DNA of 64,000 nucleotides from Pseudomonas frederiksbergensis. Lineage in GTDB: Bacteria > Pseudomonadota > Gammaproteobacteria > Pseudomonadales > Pseudomonadaceae. The translations under genes and the position numbers were made by a program. Positions 43,327 through 52,398 of this stretch are shown in pieces (position 1 is the first letter of the stretch; every line of letters starts with the position of its first letter). Location: contig NZ_FNTF01000002.1 of assembly GCF_900105495.1 (NCBI RefSeq), positions 3,836,501 to 3,900,500 on the forward strand, given 5' to 3'. Below the pieces are notes generated by a model. That model did not search any database. It was not told where the DNA came from and worked only from the letters and a program-made list of their open reading frames with translations.

Positions 43327-44781
43327 TTAATGCGGGGAAGCCACCGTCAGCATCTGGCCGGGCTTCAGCGCCTGGCCAACACGTGGGTTCCAGCGCTTGA
43401 GGTGCTGCATTTCAACGTTGAAGCGTTTGGCGACCATGTACAGCGAGTCGCCTTGCTTGACCTTGTATTGGGTCTGCGACTTCTGCTTGTCAGCTTTAGT
43501 GTTTGCTTTGCTGTTCGCCGCCACGACGGTGTTGACCCGACCGCGGCTGCGCTTGGTGGTGTCCTGCATGACCAATGTCTGGCCGGCCTTGAGGTTCTTG
43601 CCGGTCATCTTGTTCCAGCGCTGCAGATCCTTGACGTCGACGTTGTTGGCCTTGGCGATAGCGGCCAGGTTGTCGCCGCGTTTGACGCGGTAGGCACGTT
43701 TGAGGCCGGCGATTTCAGAGTCGTCTGCACCTTCGAATACCGGTTTGAGCGACTTCTTGCTGATCAGCTCTTCAGGACGCATGGTCGACAGGCTGGCGGT
43801 CAGCAGTTGCGCCTTGGACGTCGGCACCAGCAAATGCTGGGGGCCATCGATGGTAGTGCGCTGCTTGAAGGCGGGGTTGAGCTGGAACAGTTCGTCTTCG
43901 TCGATGTTCGCCACCGCGGCGACCTTGGACAGGTCCATGCGCTGGTTGATTTCGACGACCTGGAAGTACGGTTCGTTGGCGATCGGGTTCAGGTTCACGC
44001 CGTAGGCTTCAGGTGCCAGCACCACTTGCGACAGGGCCAGCAGCTTTGGCACGTAGGCCTGGGTTTCGGCCGGCAGCGGCAGGTTCCAGTAATCGGTCGG
44101 CAAACCGAGCTTTTCGTTGCGCTCGATGGCCCGGCTGACGGTGCCTTCGCCGGCGTTGTACGCGGCCAGGGCCAGCAGCCAGTCGCCGTTGAACATGTCG
44201 TGCAGGCGGGTCAGGTAATCCATCGCTGCGGTGGTCGAGGCGGTGATATCGCGACGGCCATCATAGAAGCGGGTTTGACGCAGGTTGAAGTAACGCCCGG
44301 TGGAAGGGATGAATTGCCACAAGCCAACCGCGTTGGCCCGGGAATAGGCCATCGGGTTGTAGGCGCTTTCAATCACTGGCAGTAGCGCCAGTTCCAGCGG
44401 CATGTTGCGTTCTTCAAGGCGTTCGACGATGTAGTGAATGTAGAGGCTGCCGCGTTCGCCGGCGTTCTCGAGGAAGGACGGGTTGCTGGCGAACCACAGG
44501 CGCTGTTGCTCGATGCGCGGGTTGACACCCACGTTGTCCTGCAACTGAAAGCCTTGGCGCATGCGCTCCCAGACATCTTGCGGAATTTGTGGAGTCGGTT
44601 TTTCGCTGAGCCAGATAGGTTTCTGCTTGGCCCGGGCGGCGATATTCGGAGTGTGTGTCGCTTCGGTCTGCGGCACATGGCTGGAACAGCCCGCCAGCGT
44701 GGCGGACACAGCCACCGCAATGGCTTGAGCCAAGCGGGTCAATGCGTCTGAATTGATGGCTTTACGAATAGATGACGACAT
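43327..44781 (-). CDS. mltD: Membrane-bound lytic murein transglycosylase D
   Basis: A 484-residue lipoprotein (lipobox LAGC near residue 27) that cleaves peptidoglycan to 1,6-anhydro products. The transglycosylase domain has the catalytic Glu in LLPVIESAYNPMAYSRANA and then VGLWQFIPSTGRYF. Two LysM modules for wall binding sit at the C-terminus (YRVKRGDNLAAIAKANNVDV and YKVKQGDSLYMVAKRFNVEM), a spacing typical of MltD. The ATG at 44781 is chosen over a TTG at 44805. It precedes the npp operon on the same strand, separated by a REP cluster. Confidence 0.94.
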   Translation of the reverse strand: MSSSIRKAINSDALTRLAQAIAVAVSATLAGCSSHVPQTEATHTPNIAARAKQKPIWLSEKPTPQIPQDVWERMRQGFQLQDNVGVNPRIEQQRLWFASNPSFLENAGERGSLYIHYIVERLEERNMPLELALLPVIESAYNPMAYSRANAVGLWQFIPSTGRYFNLRQTRFYDGRRDITASTTAAMDYLTRLHDMFNGDWLLALAAYNAGEGTVSRAIERNEKLGLPTDYWNLPLPAETQAYVPKLLALSQVVLAPEAYGVNLNPIANEPYFQVVEINQRMDLSKVAAVANIDEDELFQLNPAFKQRTTIDGPQHLLVPTSKAQLLTASLSTMRPEELISKKSLKPVFEGADDSEIAGLKRAYRVKRGDNLAAIAKANNVDVKDLQRWNKMTGKNLKAGQTLVMQDTTKRSRGRVNTVVAANSKANTKADKQKSQTQYKVKQGDSLYMVAKRFNVEMQHLKRWNPRVGQALKPGQMLTVASPH

Positions 44782-44880
44782 TGGCTGGAAGTAAGTTCCG
44801 GGCAAAAATGTCGGGCGATTCTAGAAAGCGCACCCCCTGCGGTCAACCATTCAGAATTTTTGTACCAACGTGATGGCTAC

Positions 44881-45648
44881 TTAGAACTTATCTTTCCAAG
44901 CACGCAGAGCAGCAAAAACCGCACTCGGAGCCCGGTTTTGGGTTCCATTCCGTTCGTCCACTTTTTCTTTAACGGATGTTACGTCGACACGCAAAAACGG
45001 GTTGGTCAGCTTTTCAAGCGCCAGAGTAGAGGGCAGCGTCATGATTCCGGCTTCACGTTGCGCGGTGACTTTTTCCAGACGTGCGGCGGTGTCCGCATTG
45101 CCCGGTTCGACCGCTGCGGCAAATTTCAGGTTGCTCAGCGTGTATTCGTGAGTGCAGTAGACCAGCGTATCTTCAGGCAACGCGGCCAGGCGGGTCAGTG
45201 AGGTATGCATCTGCTCCGGCGTGCCTTCGAACAAGCGCCCGCAACCGGCGGCGAACAGGGTGTCACCGCAGAACAGCAAACCATGATGGTAATAGGCGAT
45301 ATGCCCTAGGGTGTGGCCGGGCACGGCAAAGACATCGAAGTCCCAGCCCAGTACGCTCACGCGGTCGTTGTCCTTGAGCGACACGTCCCGCGCCGGGATG
45401 CTTTCGCTGGCCGGGCCGTAGACTGTCGCGTCTGTCGCTTTTTTCAGCTGCTCGACGCCGCCGACGTGGTCATGATGATGGTGAGTGATCAAAATATCAC
45501 TCAACACCCAACCCGAATGCGCTTCGAGCCAGGCCTGCACTGGCGCGGCATCGCCCGGATCGACCACCGCGCAACGCTGGGTGCTGTGGTCTTGTAACAA
45601 CCAGATGTAGTTGTCGGTGAAGGCGGGCAGGGCACTGATCTGTATCAT
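44881..45648 (-). CDS. gloB: Hydroxyacylglutathione hydrolase (glyoxalase II)
   Basis: A 255-residue metallo-beta-lactamase-fold enzyme that hydrolyses S-lactoylglutathione to lactate and glutathione. The metal motif is [10 protein letters not shown] near residue 56, with further ligands in [31 protein letters not shown] and [12 protein letters not shown]. The C-terminal glyoxalase II helices include the substrate-contacting NPFLRVD. The start is the ATG at 45648, 65 bases from the divergent methyltransferase gene. Confidence 0.95.
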   Translation of the reverse strand: MIQISALPAFTDNYIWLLQDHSTQRCAVVDPGDAAPVQAWLEAHSGWVLSDILITHHHHDHVGGVEQLKKATDATVYGPASESIPARDVSLKDNDRVSVLGWDFDVFAVPGHTLGHIAYYHHGLLFCGDTLFAAGCGRLFEGTPEQMHTSLTRLAALPEDTLVYCTHEYTLSNLKFAAAVEPGNADTAARLEKVTAQREAGIMTLPSTLALEKLTNPFLRVDVTSVKEKVDERNGTQNRAPSAVFAALRAWKDKF

Positions 45649-45713
45649 CGTCGGATTCGCCAAGCGGAAAACAATGGCGCATCTTAGAACTTCCTGGCGC
45701 GTTGGAGAATGCA

Positions 45714-46472
45714 ATGACCGATAAAGCGTTCGCTCAGGCTGATCCTGAATGGCTGACATTGATCAGCGCGGCCCGTGAATGGCTGTCCGGCCCCATCGGG
45801 CAATTTCTGCTGGACGAAGAACGTCGCATGCTCGAAGACGAGTTGGGACGGTTCTTCGGTGGCTACCTGGTGCATTACGGCCCGTCGGCCCAAACGCCGC
45901 CGTCGGCACCGCAAGTGCAGCGCAATGTGCGGCTCGGCGCGCCGTTGCCGGGGGTCGAGATCGTCTGTGAAGAGCAGGCGTGGCCATTGAGCGAGCATGC
46001 CGCCGATGTGGTGGTGTTGCAGCATGGGCTGGATTTCTGCCTGTCGCCTCACGGTCTGCTGCGCGAAGCGGCGAGCAGCGTGCGGCCCGGCGGGCATCTG
46101 CTGATCATCGGGATCAACCCCTGGAGCACCTGGGGCTTGCGTCATGTTTTTGCTCATGACGCGTTGCGCAAGGCTCGCTGCATCTCCCCGTCGCGAGTCG
46201 GAGACTGGCTGAACCTGCTGGGTTTCGCGCTGGAGAAACGCCGCTTCGGATGCTATCGTCCGCCGCTTGCGTCACCGGCCTGGCAGGCTCGTCTGGCCGG
46301 CTGGGAGCGCAAGGCCGGTGACTGGCAACTTTCGGGTGGCGGCTTCTATTTATTGGTTGCGCGCAAGATCGTGGTGGGCCTGCGGCCCGTCCGTCAGGAG
46401 CGGCGCGAACCGATGGGCAAGCTGATTCCATTGCCGATGGCCAAGGTCAATCGTCGCCGCATCGATCCATAA
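45714..46472 (+). CDS. Class I SAM-dependent methyltransferase (unknown target)
   Basis: A 252-residue protein. The methyltransferase core is about residues 70-160: [30 protein letters not shown] and the glycine-rich [19 protein letters not shown]. The first SAM-binding strand lacks the usual GxGxG. The C-terminal tail is basic ([11 protein letters not shown]), perhaps for nucleic acid or ribosome contact. GGAG seven bases before the ATG decides the start. Its place between gloB and rnhA is conserved in Pseudomonas, but its substrate is not known to me. Confidence 0.8.
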   Translation: MTDKAFAQADPEWLTLISAAREWLSGPIGQFLLDEERRMLEDELGRFFGGYLVHYGPSAQTPPSAPQVQRNVRLGAPLPGVEIVCEEQAWPLSEHAADVVVLQHGLDFCLSPHGLLREAASSVRPGGHLLIIGINPWSTWGLRHVFAHDALRKARCISPSRVGDWLNLLGFALEKRRFGCYRPPLASPAWQARLAGWERKAGDWQLSGGGFYLLVARKIVVGLRPVRQERREPMGKLIPLPMAKVNRRRIDP

Positions 46473-46564
46473 GACCTTTTTTATTTTCCCGGCCGGGTTT
46501 GCCCCGGCCTCGGGCATCGTCGATCACCGATCGGCGAGCCACGGCATTTTCTGGATAGATTGGC

Positions 46565-47017
46565 ATGAGCGATAGCGTAGAACTCTTCACCGACGGCGCC
46601 TGTAAAGGCAACCCTGGCCCTGGCGGCTGGGGCGCTTTGCTGGTGTGCAAGGGCGTTGAAAAAGAACTGTGGGGCGGCGAAGCCAACACCACCAACAACC
46701 GCATGGAGCTGATGGGCGCTATCCGTGGTCTTGAAGAACTCAAGCGCTCCTGCGACGTGCTGCTGGTCACCGACTCGCAGTATGTGATGAAAGGCATCAA
46801 CGAGTGGATGGACAACTGGAAGAAGCGCGGCTGGAAAACCGCTGCGAAAGAACCGGTGAAAAACGCTGATCTGTGGAAGTTGCTGGATGAGCAGGTCAAT
46901 CGCCACAACGTCACCTGGAAATGGGTGCGCGGGCACATTGGCCATCACGGCAACGAACGCGCCGACCAACTGGCCAATCGTGGCGTGGATGAAGTACGCG
47001 GGTACAAGCAGGCTTGA
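46565..47017 (+). CDS. rnhA: Ribonuclease HI
   Basis: A 150-residue enzyme that cuts the RNA strand of RNA-DNA hybrids. The four catalytic acids are in [38 protein letters not shown] and [10 protein letters not shown]. It lies 92 bases after the methyltransferase gene and 212 bases before dnaQ, a linkage seen in many proteobacteria. Confidence 0.97.
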   Translation: MSDSVELFTDGACKGNPGPGGWGALLVCKGVEKELWGGEANTTNNRMELMGAIRGLEELKRSCDVLLVTDSQYVMKGINEWMDNWKKRGWKTAAKEPVKNADLWKLLDEQVNRHNVTWKWVRGHIGHHGNERADQLANRGVDEVRGYKQA

Positions 47018-47050
47018 TTCCGGCTCTACCGATGCACCGCGTCGTGGCCA

Positions 47051-47141
47051 ATCGCGAGCAGGCTCGCTCCCACATTTGATCTTCGTTGAGCACAAAATCT
47101 GTGACCCCCGAATTCAATGTGGGAGCGAGCCTGCTCGCGAT
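47051..47141. repeat. REPIN (GTGGGAGCGAGCCTGC type)
   Basis: Perfect 25-base inverted arms at 47051-47075 and 47117-47141, inserted between rnhA and dnaQ. Confidence 0.9.
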
Positions 47142-47229
47142 GGGTGCAACACGGCGTACCTGAAAGACCCCGGCGAGCGTGTTAACATCGCCGTTTTTGC
47201 ACGAATGACCCGTTGAGAGCTGAGCACTG

Positions 47230-47988
47230 ATGGCCACCAGATCCGTTGTACTCGATACCGAAACCACCGGCATGCCGGTGACCGACGGCCACCGGATTAT
47301 CGAAATCGGTTGTGTCGAGTTGATCGGTCGGCGCCTGACGGGCCGGCATTTCCACGTTTATCTGCAACCGGACCGCGAGAGTGATGAAGGCGCCATTGGC
47401 GTCCACGGCATCACCAACGAATTCTTGGTCGGCAAGCCGCGCTTCACTGAAGTCGCCGATGAGTTCTTTGAATTCATCAAGGGTGCGCAGCTGATCATCC
47501 ATAACGCGGCGTTCGACGTTGGCTTCATCAACAACGAATTCGCCCTGATGGGCCAGCACGATCGTGCGGACATCACGCAGCACTGCTCGATCCTCGACAC
47601 CTTGATGATGGCCCGGGAACGTCACCCGGGGCAGCGCAACAGCCTCGACGCCTTGTGCAAACGCTATGGCGTCGACAACTCCGGCCGTGAACTGCACGGC
47701 GCCTTGCTCGACTCCGAGATCCTCGCTGACGTTTACCTGACCATGACGGGCGGCCAGACCAGCCTGTCCCTGGCCGGTAATGCTTCCGATGGCAATGGTT
47801 CCGGGGAAGGTGCGGACAACTCCGCCACTGAGATCCGCCGCCTGCCGGTCGATCGTCAGCCGACGCGTATCATCCGTGCCAGCGAGGATGACCTGGCCCA
47901 GCACATGGCACGCCTGGAAGTCATCGCCAAATCCGCCGGCGCCCCATCGCTCTGGCAGCAACTGGCCGAAGCCAAGGCTCAGGCGTAG
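47230..47988 (+). CDS. dnaQ: DNA polymerase III epsilon subunit (3'-5' proofreading exonuclease)
   Basis: A 252-residue DEDDh exonuclease. Exo I is VLDTETTGM with the two acids, Exo II is HNAAFDVGFINNEF, and Exo III is HGALLDSEILADVYL with the catalytic His and Asp. A C-terminal tail after residue 185 binds the polymerase alpha subunit. The start at 47230 is the first ATG after a REPIN. ldcA follows after 141 bases, and an ANR box begins 13 bases after the dnaQ stop. Confidence 0.97.
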   Translation: MATRSVVLDTETTGMPVTDGHRIIEIGCVELIGRRLTGRHFHVYLQPDRESDEGAIGVHGITNEFLVGKPRFTEVADEFFEFIKGAQLIIHNAAFDVGFINNEFALMGQHDRADITQHCSILDTLMMARERHPGQRNSLDALCKRYGVDNSGRELHGALLDSEILADVYLTMTGGQTSLSLAGNASDGNGSGEGADNSATEIRRLPVDRQPTRIIRASEDDLAQHMARLEVIAKSAGAPSLWQQLAEAKAQA

Positions 47989-48000
47989 CGTTGCGATCTT

Positions 48001-48014
48001 TTGATCTTGATCAA
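48001..48014 (+). promoter_or_regulatory. Perfect ANR/FNR box upstream of ldcA
   Basis: TTGAT-CTTG-ATCAA, an exact FNR/ANR consensus, lies in the 141-base dnaQ-ldcA gap, 116 bases before the ldcA ATG. At the class II distance the sequence is ATTTCA, a poor -10, so the promoter geometry is uncertain. Confidence 0.6.
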
Positions 48015-48129
48015 GCGTAACGCGCCCCGATGACCCATTTCAGTGCATCACACTCGCCACATGCGCTCGAACCCTCTACCCTGAGGTGATTGGTGGACCA
48101 CGGTCTGCCGCCTCAGGACACTGAGCCCC

Positions 48130-50385
48130 ATGTATAAAGATTTGAAATTCCCGGTCCTGATCGTCCATCGCGACATCAAGGCCGACACCGTGGCCGGTGA
48201 TCGCGTGCGTGGCATCGCCCGGGAGCTGGAGCAGGAAGGCTTCAGCATTGTCTCGGCGGTGAATTACACCGAAGGGCGACTGGTCGCTTCGACCCATCAC
48301 GGTCTTTCCTGCATGTTGATTGCGGCCGAAGACGCCAGCACCCACTCTCATCTATTGCACAACATGGCCGAGCTGATTGGCCTGGCGCGGGTGCGTGCGC
48401 CCGACTTGCCGATCTTCGCGCTGGGCGAGCAGGTGACCCTGGAAAACGCTCCCGCCGACGCCATGGCCGAACTCAATCAACTGCGCGGGATTCTTTATCT
48501 TTTCGAAGACACCGTGCCTTTTCTGGCCAGGCAGGTCGCGAGAGCGGCGCGCAAATATCTGGATGGTCTGCTGCCGCCGTTTTTCAAAGCGCTGGTGCAG
48601 CACACGGCCGACTCCAATTATTCCTGGCACACACCCGGCCATGGCGGCGGCGTGGCGTACCACAAGAGCCCGGTGGGTCAGGCGTTTCACCAGTTCTTCG
48701 GGGAAAACACTTTGCGCTCCGATTTGTCGGTGTCGGTGCCGGAACTCGGTTCTTTGCTCGATCACACTGGCCCGCTGGCGGAAGCCGAAGCTCGTGCTGC
48801 TCGCAATTTCGGCGCCGATCACACCTTCTTCGTGATCAATGGCACCTCGACCGCCAACAAGATTGTCTGGCATTCGATGGTCGCTCGCGATGACTTGGTG
48901 TTGGTGGATCGCAACTGCCACAAGTCGATATTGCACGCGATCATCATGACCGGCGCCATTCCGCTGTACCTGTGCCCGGAGCGCAATGAACTGGGGATCA
49001 TCGGCCCGATTCCCTTGAGCGAATTCAGCCGCGAATCGATCCAGGCCAAGATCGATGCCAGCCCGCTGACCAAGGGACGGGCACCCAAGGTCAAGTTGGC
49101 GGTGGTGACCAATTCGACGTACGACGGCCTCTGCTACAACGCTGAGCTGATCAAGCAGCAACTGGGCAATAGCGTCGAGGTCTTGCACTTCGATGAGGCC
49201 TGGTACGCCTACGCGGCGTTTCATGAGTTTTTCGCCGGGCGTTACGGCATGGGCACTTCCCGCAGTGAAGGCGGCCCCCTGGTGTTCACTACCCATTCCA
49301 CCCACAAACTGCTGGCGGCGTTCAGCCAGGCGTCGATGATTCACGTTCAGGATGGCGGCGCGCGGCAACTGGATCGGGATCGCTTCAATGAAGCGTTCAT
49401 GATGCACATCTCGACCTCGCCGCAGTACAGCATCATCGCCTCGCTGGATGTGGCGTCGGCCATGATGGAGGGCCCGGCCGGACGATCGCTGTTGCAGGAA
49501 ATGTTCGACGAAGCGCTGAGTTTCCGCCGGGCGCTGGCCAATTTGCGTCAGCACATCGCCGCTGACGATTGGTGGTTTTCCATCTGGCAGCCGCCATCGG
49601 TGGAAGGCATCGACCGCGTGATCACCGATGACTGGCTGCTGCAGCCCGATGCCGACTGGCACGGCTTTGGCGGCGTGACCGACGACTACGTGCTGCTTGA
49701 TCCGATCAAGGTCACGCTGGTGATGCCGGGCCTGACGGCAGGCGGGGCCCTCAGCCAGCGCGGAATTCCGGCAGCGGTGGTCAGCAAATTCCTTTGGGAA
49801 CGTGGCTTGGTCGTTGAAAAGACCGGGCTGTATTCGTTCCTGGTGCTGTTCTCGATGGGCATTACCAAAGGCAAATGGAGCACGTTGCTGACCGAATTGC
49901 TGGAGTTCAAGCGCAGCTACGATGCCAATGTCAGTCTCGCGACCTGCCTGCCGTGCGTGGCACAAGAGGATGTCGCGCGCTATCAGGGCATGGGATTGCG
50001 CGATCTGTGCGATCAACTGCACGCCTGCTATCGCAGCAATGCCACGGCCAAACACCTGAAGCGCATGTACACCGTGCTCCCGGAAATCGCCATGAAGCCA
50101 TCTGACGCCTATGATCAATTAGTGCGTGGCGAGGTTGAAGCGGTGTCGATCGATGCTCTGGACGGGCGGATCGCCGCAGTGATGCTGGTGCCGTACCCGC
50201 CGGGGATTCCGTTGATCATGCCCGGCGAGCGTTTTACCGAGTCGACGCGCTCGATTATCGATTACCTGGCGTTTGCCCGTACGTTCGACAGCAGCTTCCC
50301 GGGGTTTGTCGCTGATGTGCACGGCTTGCAACACGAAGATGAGGGCAATGGACGGCTATATACCGTCGATTGCATCAAGGAATGA
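48130..50385 (+). CDS. ldcA: Lysine decarboxylase, Orn/Lys/Arg decarboxylase family
   Basis: A 751-residue PLP enzyme of fold type I. An N-terminal wing domain (MYKDLKFPVLIVHRDIKADT) precedes the core. The PLP-linked lysine is in THSTHKLLAAFSQAS, the WHTPGHGGG segment is near residue 170, and a C-terminal domain follows. It closely matches my memory of P. aeruginosa LdcA (PA1818), which decarboxylates lysine to cadaverine and is regulated by ArgR. The perfect ANR box upstream hints at low-oxygen control as well. A GNAT gene follows after 14 bases. Confidence 0.92.
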   Translation: MYKDLKFPVLIVHRDIKADTVAGDRVRGIARELEQEGFSIVSAVNYTEGRLVASTHHGLSCMLIAAEDASTHSHLLHNMAELIGLARVRAPDLPIFALGEQVTLENAPADAMAELNQLRGILYLFEDTVPFLARQVARAARKYLDGLLPPFFKALVQHTADSNYSWHTPGHGGGVAYHKSPVGQAFHQFFGENTLRSDLSVSVPELGSLLDHTGPLAEAEARAARNFGADHTFFVINGTSTANKIVWHSMVARDDLVLVDRNCHKSILHAIIMTGAIPLYLCPERNELGIIGPIPLSEFSRESIQAKIDASPLTKGRAPKVKLAVVTNSTYDGLCYNAELIKQQLGNSVEVLHFDEAWYAYAAFHEFFAGRYGMGTSRSEGGPLVFTTHSTHKLLAAFSQASMIHVQDGGARQLDRDRFNEAFMMHISTSPQYSIIASLDVASAMMEGPAGRSLLQEMFDEALSFRRALANLRQHIAADDWWFSIWQPPSVEGIDRVITDDWLLQPDADWHGFGGVTDDYVLLDPIKVTLVMPGLTAGGALSQRGIPAAVVSKFLWERGLVVEKTGLYSFLVLFSMGITKGKWSTLLTELLEFKRSYDANVSLATCLPCVAQEDVARYQGMGLRDLCDQLHACYRSNATAKHLKRMYTVLPEIAMKPSDAYDQLVRGEVEAVSIDALDGRIAAVMLVPYPPGIPLIMPGERFTESTRSIIDYLAFARTFDSSFPGFVADVHGLQHEDEGNGRLYTVDCIKE

Positions 50386-50399
50386 GGACCTTTCCCAGT

Positions 50400-51014
50400 A
50401 TGCAACCGCTCATGAATCCGAAATACCCAGGGCTGTCGGTACGCGTTGCCGACGATGGTTTTGCAGCCTACATCTGGGGCAGTGATTTCAGTTTTGAAGT
50501 CGCGGTCTACGGTGCCGCCGAAATCGGTAAACCGGTGGAGCAGTGGCCGGTGACACCGATCACGCCCTATCGCAAGTGCTACGGCATCGATCCCGAGGAG
50601 TTCAGCAGTTTCCGCGATGCCGCTGACAGCGCGATCTTCATGGCTTATCTCGATGATGAGCCCGTGGGTCACCTGGTGGTCAGCACCAACTGGAACGGCT
50701 TTGCCCATATCGACGAATTGGCGGTGCATGCGCCGGCGCGTCGTCATGGTGTGGCCAAGTCGTTGCTGGATGTGGCGCAGTTCTGGAGCCGCAAAAAGAA
50801 ACTGCCGGGCATCATGCTCGAAACCCAGAACAACAACCTGGGGGCCTGTCGGCTCTATGAACGCCGCGGTTACGTCCTGGGCGGAATCGATCATTTGCGT
50901 TATCGCGGAATCGATCCGAACACCGCCGAAGTGGCGCTGTTCTGGTATCGATTGTTCGATAACCCGCTGGAAACCCCGCTTAGTTCGCCAGCATCGCCAC
51001 GGCTTGTTCCGTGA
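50400..51014 (+). CDS. GNAT family N-acetyltransferase
   Basis: A 204-residue acetyltransferase. The acetyl-CoA-binding motif A region is AHIDELAVHAPARRHGVAKSL, and motif B is NNLGACRLYERRGYVLGGID, as in streptothricin-acetyltransferase-like and RimI-like proteins. The start at 50400 is 14 bases after the ldcA stop, with GAGGA upstream, so it is probably co-transcribed with ldcA. A role in acetylating cadaverine or another amine is possible but only inferred. Its last 35 bases overlap the convergent LysR gene. Confidence 0.82.
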   Translation: MQPLMNPKYPGLSVRVADDGFAAYIWGSDFSFEVAVYGAAEIGKPVEQWPVTPITPYRKCYGIDPEEFSSFRDAADSAIFMAYLDDEPVGHLVVSTNWNGFAHIDELAVHAPARRHGVAKSLLDVAQFWSRKKKLPGIMLETQNNNLGACRLYERRGYVLGGIDHLRYRGIDPNTAEVALFWYRLFDNPLETPLSSPASPRLVP

Positions 51015-51873
51015 TAATGCCCAGCAATGCCTGAACCGCTGGCGACGGCTCACCGCTCTTCAGGGTCAAGGCATACAGGCTGATTGGCACGGCCGGCGCC
51101 AGCGGGCACGCATCCAGCCCGGCCGATTTCGCCCCGAGGGCGGTGAAAGGGTCGACGATGGCCAGGCCTTCACCGGCCTCGACCATGCTGCGCATCATCT
51201 GGTGAGTCTGTACCCGGGTGTGAATGACCGGGGCAGGACGCAGGGCATGCAGCTTGTTTTCCAGCGCCGGGCTCAGCGGATCATGACCTTCCAGGCCCAC
51301 CATCGATTGGCCGGCCAGGTCCTGCAGCGAGATGTACTTCTGTTTGGGTTGCAACCAGCCGTGGGGTGCCAGCAGCTGAAGCTTGCCTTGGGCGATCACC
51401 TGGCAATGAATGTCGGCGTGATCGGGGTCATGCAGGCTTAATCCCAGATCGCTTTCACGCAGCAGCAGGTTTCTGACGATCTCGCGGGTTGGTTGACTCA
51501 GAAGGGTGCAAGGCGCATCAGGAAGGCGTCGGCGCAGGGCGGCAATGCTCTGTGGCAATAGCTGCTGTGCCAAGGGCGGCGTGCAGATAATCCGCAAGGG
51601 CGGAGCCTGATATTGCTTGAGGCTGTTGGCCAGCCGCTGGACCGGCTCGAGCGCTTCATAGACGTGGGCGATCTGGACCTGTAACTCCCGCGCCTCGCGC
51701 GTGGCCTGCAAGCGTCCACGCACGCTGGAAAACAGCATGAAACCCAGCTGATCCTCGGCGTCGCGCAGAATCCCTTCGACTTCAGCCACAGGCAACTGCA
51801 GCCATTCGGCGGCGGTGCCCAGGTGACCGGTCTGCAGGAGCGCCTGGATCACTTCGATATGACGTAAACGCAT
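50980..51873 (-). CDS. LysR family transcriptional regulator
   Basis: A 297-residue LysR-type regulator. The N-terminal helix-turn-helix is MRLRHIEVIQALLQTGHLGT and then AAEWLQLPVAEVEGILRDAE; the effector domain covers about 95-290. The DNA-binding helix is less canonical than usual for the family. It overlaps the 3' end of the GNAT gene by 35 bases on the opposite strand. Its target is not clear, since the divergent side holds only a small gene on the same strand. Confidence 0.85.
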   Translation of the reverse strand: MRLRHIEVIQALLQTGHLGTAAEWLQLPVAEVEGILRDAEDQLGFMLFSSVRGRLQATREARELQVQIAHVYEALEPVQRLANSLKQYQAPPLRIICTPPLAQQLLPQSIAALRRRLPDAPCTLLSQPTREIVRNLLLRESDLGLSLHDPDHADIHCQVIAQGKLQLLAPHGWLQPKQKYISLQDLAGQSMVGLEGHDPLSPALENKLHALRPAPVIHTRVQTHQMMRSMVEAGEGLAIVDPFTALGAKSAGLDACPLAPAVPISLYALTLKSGEPSPAVQALLGIITEQAVAMLAN

Positions 51874-51961
51874 GCGTGAAGTCCATGTTCAGCAGGTGAG
51901 GGAGTCAGTGGCTGAATCCTAACTCAAGTGCGCGCATATGACTTCTGCTCATAACACGGGG

Positions 51962-52222
51962 TTATGAAGCGACGTTGGTTTCCGGCAGATTGCCGACATA
52001 AGTGTCGGGCTCACGCACGATGGTCACGTCCGACTGCACCAGCAAAAACTGGTTGTCATCGAGTTTCCGTACGCGGTCGCCAATGGCCAGCTTGTAAGTG
52101 GTAACAGGCACCGAGCCAGTGAGGCCGTCTGCCGACGGGGTGGATTCCTGGAACTCATGCACGGAATAAACGCGGCCTTCCGCGTCTCTTGCATGGAACT
52201 GACCGACGAGTACTGCTGCCAT
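51962..52222 (-). CDS. Small hypothetical protein
   Basis: An 86-residue, probably soluble beta-rich protein (VGQFHARDAEGRVYSVHEFQ, then a LAIGDRVRKLDDNQFLLVQ segment). I do not recognise the family, though the composition and codon use are those of a real gene, and AGAGG lies upstream of the ATG. It is divergent from the FMN reductase gene, with two dyad elements in the gap (52291-52339). Confidence 0.6.
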   Translation of the reverse strand: MAAVLVGQFHARDAEGRVYSVHEFQESTPSADGLTGSVPVTTYKLAIGDRVRKLDDNQFLLVQSDVTIVREPDTYVGNLPETNVAS

Positions 52223-52290
52223 CTGCTTAGAACCTCTGGGGATAAATCACTCAATTTGCGGCTCTGTAGACCGTGGTTGGGCGAGGTAAG

Positions 52291-52339
52291 TTTTCCTACA
52301 GGAAAAAAATAGTCAGGGGCGACGTTTTTTCAGTCGCCC
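52291..52339. promoter_or_regulatory. Two adjacent dyads in the divergent gap before the FMN reductase
   Basis: TTTTCCT-AC-AGGAAAA (52291-52306) is an operator-like palindrome. GGGCGAC (52317-52323) with GTCGCCC (52333-52339) is a perfect 7-bp hairpin with a nine-base loop that includes six T. They lie 60-108 bases upstream of the ATG at 52399 and 69-117 bases upstream of the start of the small gene at 52222. Confidence 0.45.
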
Positions 52340-52398
52340 ACTGGTTGAATCGTCATCTATAACTACAAGCTCTTTCATCCGACAGTCGAGAATCTTCC

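Noticed and set aside
46491..46520. GGCCGGG/CCCGGCC hairpin between the methyltransferase gene and rnhA as a terminator
   Set aside because: No T tract follows the stem on either strand.
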